Positions 4,666 through 6,647 of a stretch of 6,647 bases of DNA are shown piece after piece. Position 1 is the first letter of the stretch. Each line of letters begins with the position of its first letter. The stretch comes from Oscillospiraceae bacterium (lineage in GTDB: Bacteria; Bacillota; Clostridia; Oscillospirales; Oscillospiraceae), in contig JAFYCQ010000087.1 of assembly GCA_017539635.1 (NCBI GenBank), forward strand, positions 1 to 6,647. Reading direction: 5' to 3'. Position numbers and translations under genes: made by a program. The notes under the pieces were generated by a model. It ran no database searches. It had not been told where the DNA came from and saw nothing but the letters and a program-made list of their open reading frames with translations.

Positions 4666-5733
4666 ATGGAAAAAATCAGAGTTGAACTCACCAAAAACCC
4701 GAAAGAAAAGCCCTCCTGCGACAACCTGCCCTTCGGCTCCTATTTCTCCGATCACATGTTCCTCATGAACTACGAGAAAGGCCGCGGCTGGTACGATCCC
4801 AGGATAGTTCCCTACGGCCCCTTTGAGCTGGCACCCTCCTCCATGGTGTTCCACTACGCCCAGGAGATCTTTGAGGGCCTGAAGGCCTACCGCACCGCCG
4901 ACGGTACCATTCAGCTTTTCCGGCCTCAGGAGAACTTCAAGCGCATGAATTCCTCCGCCGAAAGGCTCTGCATCCCGCCGGTGGACGTGGATTTCTGCGT
5001 TGAGGCGTTAAAGCAGCTGGTTGAGTTGGATAAGGATTGGGTCCCCGACAAGGAGGCCACGAGTCTTTACGTCCGCCCCTTCATCTTCGCCACCGACGAG
5101 CACGTGGGCGTCCACGCCAGCCACACCTACATTTTCTGCATCATCCTCAGCCCCTCCGGCAGCTATTACCCCGAGGGTCTTGACCCCGTTAAGATCATGA
5201 TAGAGTCCGACGACGTCCGCGCCGTTCGCGGCGGCACCGGCTTTACCAAGTGCGGCGGCAACTACGCCGCCTCCATAAGAGCCGGCGAGAGAGCCGCCCA
5301 GCAGGGCTACTCCCAGGTCCTGTGGCTCGACGGCGTGCACCGCACGTACATAGAGGAAGTGGGCGCCATGAACATCATGTTCAAGATAGACGGCAAGATC
5401 GTCACTCCCGCCCTCCACGGCACCGTCCTTCCCGGCATCACCCGCAAGTCTATCTTGGAGCTGGCCCGTGAGTGGGGCTACACCGTCGAGGAACGGCTTA
5501 TTGAGGTGGACGAGGTCATCGACGCCATAAAGACCGGCAAGATGGAAGAGATGTGGGGCACCGGAACGGCGGCCGTGGTCTCTCCCGTGGGCGAGCTGGC
5601 CTACAAGGGCGAGAAGTACGTTATCGGCGACGGCGGCATCGGCGAGCTCACCCAGAAGTTCTACGACGAACTCACCGGCATCCAGTGGGGCCTGCGGCCC
5701 GACACCCACGGCTGGATAGTCAAGGTCTGCTGA
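4666..5733 (+). CDS. ilvE: Branched-chain amino acid aminotransferase (class II BCAT, fold type IV PLP enzyme)
   Basis: This cytosolic enzyme catalyses the reversible transfer of the amino group between Leu/Ile/Val and 2-oxoglutarate, the last step in branched-chain amino acid synthesis and the first in their breakdown. The 355 residues fit the longer BCAT class shared by eukaryotes and many Firmicutes. Seen in order: FHYAQEIFEGLKAYR (62-76), RPQENFKRMN (86-95), SLYVRPFIFATDEHVGV (133-149), GGTGFTKCGGNYAAS (189-203) with Lys195 as the PLP Schiff-base lysine, YIEEVGAMNIMF (228-239) with the conserved Glu pair, HGTVLPGITRKS (251-262) for phosphate binding, and GTGTAAVVSPVG (298-309). The start is supported by the SD AGAAGGT 7 nt upstream. 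It has its own strong sigma-A promoter after sigG, and deoC starts one base after its stop, so the two share an mRNA. Confidence 0.97.
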   Translation: MEKIRVELTKNPKEKPSCDNLPFGSYFSDHMFLMNYEKGRGWYDPRIVPYGPFELAPSSMVFHYAQEIFEGLKAYRTADGTIQLFRPQENFKRMNSSAERLCIPPVDVDFCVEALKQLVELDKDWVPDKEATSLYVRPFIFATDEHVGVHASHTYIFCIILSPSGSYYPEGLDPVKIMIESDDVRAVRGGTGFTKCGGNYAASIRAGERAAQQGYSQVLWLDGVHRTYIEEVGAMNIMFKIDGKIVTPALHGTVLPGITRKSILELAREWGYTVEERLIEVDEVIDAIKTGKMEEMWGTGTAAVVSPVGELAYKGEKYVIGDGGIGELTQKFYDELTGIQWGLRPDTHGWIVKVC

Positions 5734-5734
5734 A

Positions 5735-6403
5735 ATGGATATAAAAGACGTCCTTAAGATAACCGACCACACCTTCTTAAAGCCTGAGGCTGCCTGGGCG
5801 GATATTATGGCCGTCATCGACGACGCGGCGGTTTTTTCCGCCGCGTCCGTCTGTATTCCCCCATCCTTTGTGACAAGGGCCGCGGAATACTCGGGCGGCC
5901 GGGTGAAGATCTGCACGGTCATCGGCTTTCCCAACGGCTACAACACGCCGGAGGTCAAGGCCTTCGAGACGGAAAACGCCGTTAAAAACGGCGCGGACGA
6001 AATAGACGCGGTAATAGACATCGGCATGGTGAAGGAAGGGCGCTGCGACGACCTTCTCCGGGAGCTGAAGCTCATTCGCAAGGCCTGCCAGGGAAAGGTC
6101 TTCAAGGTGATAATCGAGACCTGCCTTTTGACCGAAGATGAAAAAATCCGGCTCTGCCATATAGTTACGGAATCCGGGGCAGATTTCATAAAGACCTCCA
6201 CCGGTTTTTCCTCCGGCGGGGCCACGGCGGAAGATGTAGCGCTTTTGCGGGCAAATGTTGGCAAAAACGTGAAAGTCAAAGCCTCCGGCGGCATCCGCAC
6301 CATTGAGGCGGCGGAAAAAATGATAGAGGCCGGCGCTTCCCGCATAGGCGCCTCGGCAATAGTCGCGGAAGCAAAAAAGCCGGCGGCATCCCGCCGGGAA
6401 TGA
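5735..6403 (+). CDS. deoC: Deoxyribose-phosphate aldolase
   Basis: This cytosolic class I aldolase cleaves 2-deoxyribose 5-phosphate to acetaldehyde and glyceraldehyde 3-phosphate in deoxynucleoside catabolism. The 222 residues match the short Firmicute DeoC (about 220-225). Catalytic residues are all present: Asp91 in DEIDAVIDIGMVK (88-100), Schiff-base Lys153 in ADFIKTSTGFSSGGAT (149-164), and Lys182 in VKVKASGGIRT (179-189), matching E. coli Asp102, Lys167 and Lys201. The ATG lies one base after the ilvE stop, with AAGGT (5722-5726) 8 nt upstream inside ilvE, so translation is probably coupled. No other nucleoside-catabolism gene (deoD, pdp, cdd, deoB) is nearby. The last residues (KKPAASRRE) are coded by an inverted repeat that reads as a terminator on the other strand. 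A strong hairpin also lies near the 5' end of the gene. Confidence 0.96.
   Translation: MDIKDVLKITDHTFLKPEAAWADIMAVIDDAAVFSAASVCIPPSFVTRAAEYSGGRVKICTVIGFPNGYNTPEVKAFETENAVKNGADEIDAVIDIGMVKEGRCDDLLRELKLIRKACQGKVFKVIIETCLLTEDEKIRLCHIVTESGADFIKTSTGFSSGGATAEDVALLRANVGKNVKVKASGGIRTIEAAEKMIEAGASRIGASAIVAEAKKPAASRRE
5822..5847 (+). repeat. Intragenic 10-bp GC-rich hairpin in deoC
   Basis: Positions 5822-5831 are perfectly complementary to 5838-5847, with a loop of six T. It lies about 88-113 nt into deoC and encodes residues 30-39 (DAAVFSAASV). It has no T-run after the 3' arm, so it is not a standard terminator. It could slow ribosomes or shield the mRNA, or it may simply result from GC-rich Ala/Ser codons. 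Confidence 0.5.
6373..6397 (-). terminator. Minus-strand terminator embedded in the 3' end of deoC
   Basis: On the minus strand CCGGCGG (6391-6397), a GATG loop and CCGCCGG (6380-6386) form a perfect 7-bp GC stem. One C and then six T (complement of 6373-6378) follow, the classic intrinsic terminator layout. It faces transcripts coming from the right of the window. No minus-strand gene is seen between here and 6647, so it could stop a convergent gene beyond the edge or antisense RNA. On the plus strand the same stem lacks a T-run. Confidence 0.5.
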
Positions 6404-6420
6404 ATCAAGTCAATAAACCG

Positions 6421-6450
6421 AAACGACCCCGCCTCACGGCGGGGTCGTTT
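6421..6450 (+). terminator. Terminator hairpin after deoC
   Basis: A perfect 13-bp stem pairs AAACGACCCCGCC (6421-6433) with GGCGGGGTCGTTT (6438-6450) around a TCAC loop, 18 nt after the deoC stop. The T-tract is only the TTT at the stem end, so release may be imperfect, but the stem's strength and place support it as the end of the ilvE-deoC transcript. The same layout holds on the minus strand. Confidence 0.75.
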
Positions 6451-6647
6451 CAGAAAAAGAGGAATGTATGTGAAAACAGGCTGTTGATTCTTTGCCGCTT
6501 TAGTGAGGACTCAAAGCACCGGACCGGGAAAAGAGAAAGAGTTGGGAAGAAAAACCGTTCCGGTACTTGCGGCTCTCGCTGTTTCCATGGTTGAATTGTA
6601 ACACGCACCGGGATTTTTAGTGTTAATAGATTTTTGCAAAATTAAAA
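6451..6647. other. Intergenic region without a recognised gene
   Basis: I see no convincing coding sequence here on either strand. The plus-strand reading frame that begins at 6400 overlaps the deoC stop, runs through the terminator hairpin and encodes a Lys/Arg-rich non-conserved string. The part from about 6590 onward becomes AT-rich, as in the control region of a gene beyond the window. It carries a small inverted repeat TAACAC (6599-6604) / GTGTTA (6620-6625). ACCGGA (6518-6523) and TCCGGT (6559-6564) form another weak pair. No clear sigma-A promoter was found. Confidence 0.5.

Noticed and set aside
5008..5934. Long minus-strand open frame opposite ilvE-deoC (308 codons)
   Set aside because: It is Gly/Ala/Val/Asp-rich low-complexity translation with no domain, spans two confident plus-strand genes and has no promoter or SD that I can see.
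6456..6487. Tiny ORF after AAAGAGGA (ATG 6464, 7 codons)
   Set aside because: The SD-like purine run is too close to the ATG, the peptide is only seven residues, and no regulated gene follows within the window.
6400..6594. Possible 64-residue ORF after deoC
   Set aside because: It overlaps the deoC stop, reads straight through the terminator hairpin, has no SD and gives a basic string without any known motif.

Overview
This window looks like ordinary chromosomal backbone of a GC-rich endospore-forming Firmicute of class Clostridia. A near-complete forespore sigma factor SigG places it among spore-formers. A TagO-type wall-polysaccharide initiator, strong AGGAGG-like ribosome binding sites and sigma-A promoters with extended -10 elements fit a Gram-positive. 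The high GC suggests a gut Oscillospiraceae-like lineage, but that is inference from composition alone. I see no mobile element, CRISPR array, rRNA, tRNA or phage gene.

Layout, left to right: (1) the C-terminal 180 codons of a fold-type I PLP aminotransferase, cut by the window edge (1-543). (2) A 123-nt leader with two hairpins, the second of which buries the ribosome binding site of trpS. (3) trpS (667-1665), followed after 22 nt by a TagO/WecA-like UDP-GlcNAc:undecaprenyl-phosphate GlcNAc-1-phosphate transferase (1688-2791), probably co-transcribed. (4) A terminator at 2795-2831 between this pair and the convergent folD (2835-3692, minus strand). (5) A 129-nt divergent control region holding a sigma-A promoter for folD and a sigma-F/sigma-G type promoter for sigG. 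(6) sigG, whose true start is a TTG at 3822. (7) A near-consensus sigma-A promoter (4594-4622) driving ilvE (4666-5733), with deoC following after a single base (5735-6403). (8) A 13-bp terminator hairpin at 6421-6450. (9) About 200 nt without a convincing gene up to the window end.

The genes serve separate housekeeping jobs: tryptophanyl-tRNA supply, wall-polymer initiation, one-carbon folate metabolism, forespore transcription, branched-chain amino acid transamination and deoxyribose 5-phosphate catabolism. They do not form a single pathway, and I see no undescribed multi-gene system here. The points most worth a second look are regulatory or fine-scale: the SD-sequestering, possibly pseudoknotted trpS leader; the TTG-initiated sigG with a sigma-F-like promoter whose -10 lies in an inverted repeat; the separation of sigG from spoIIGA-sigE; a FolD lacking the canonical catalytic Lys and Gln positions; and an antisense-oriented terminator embedded in the 3' end of deoC.
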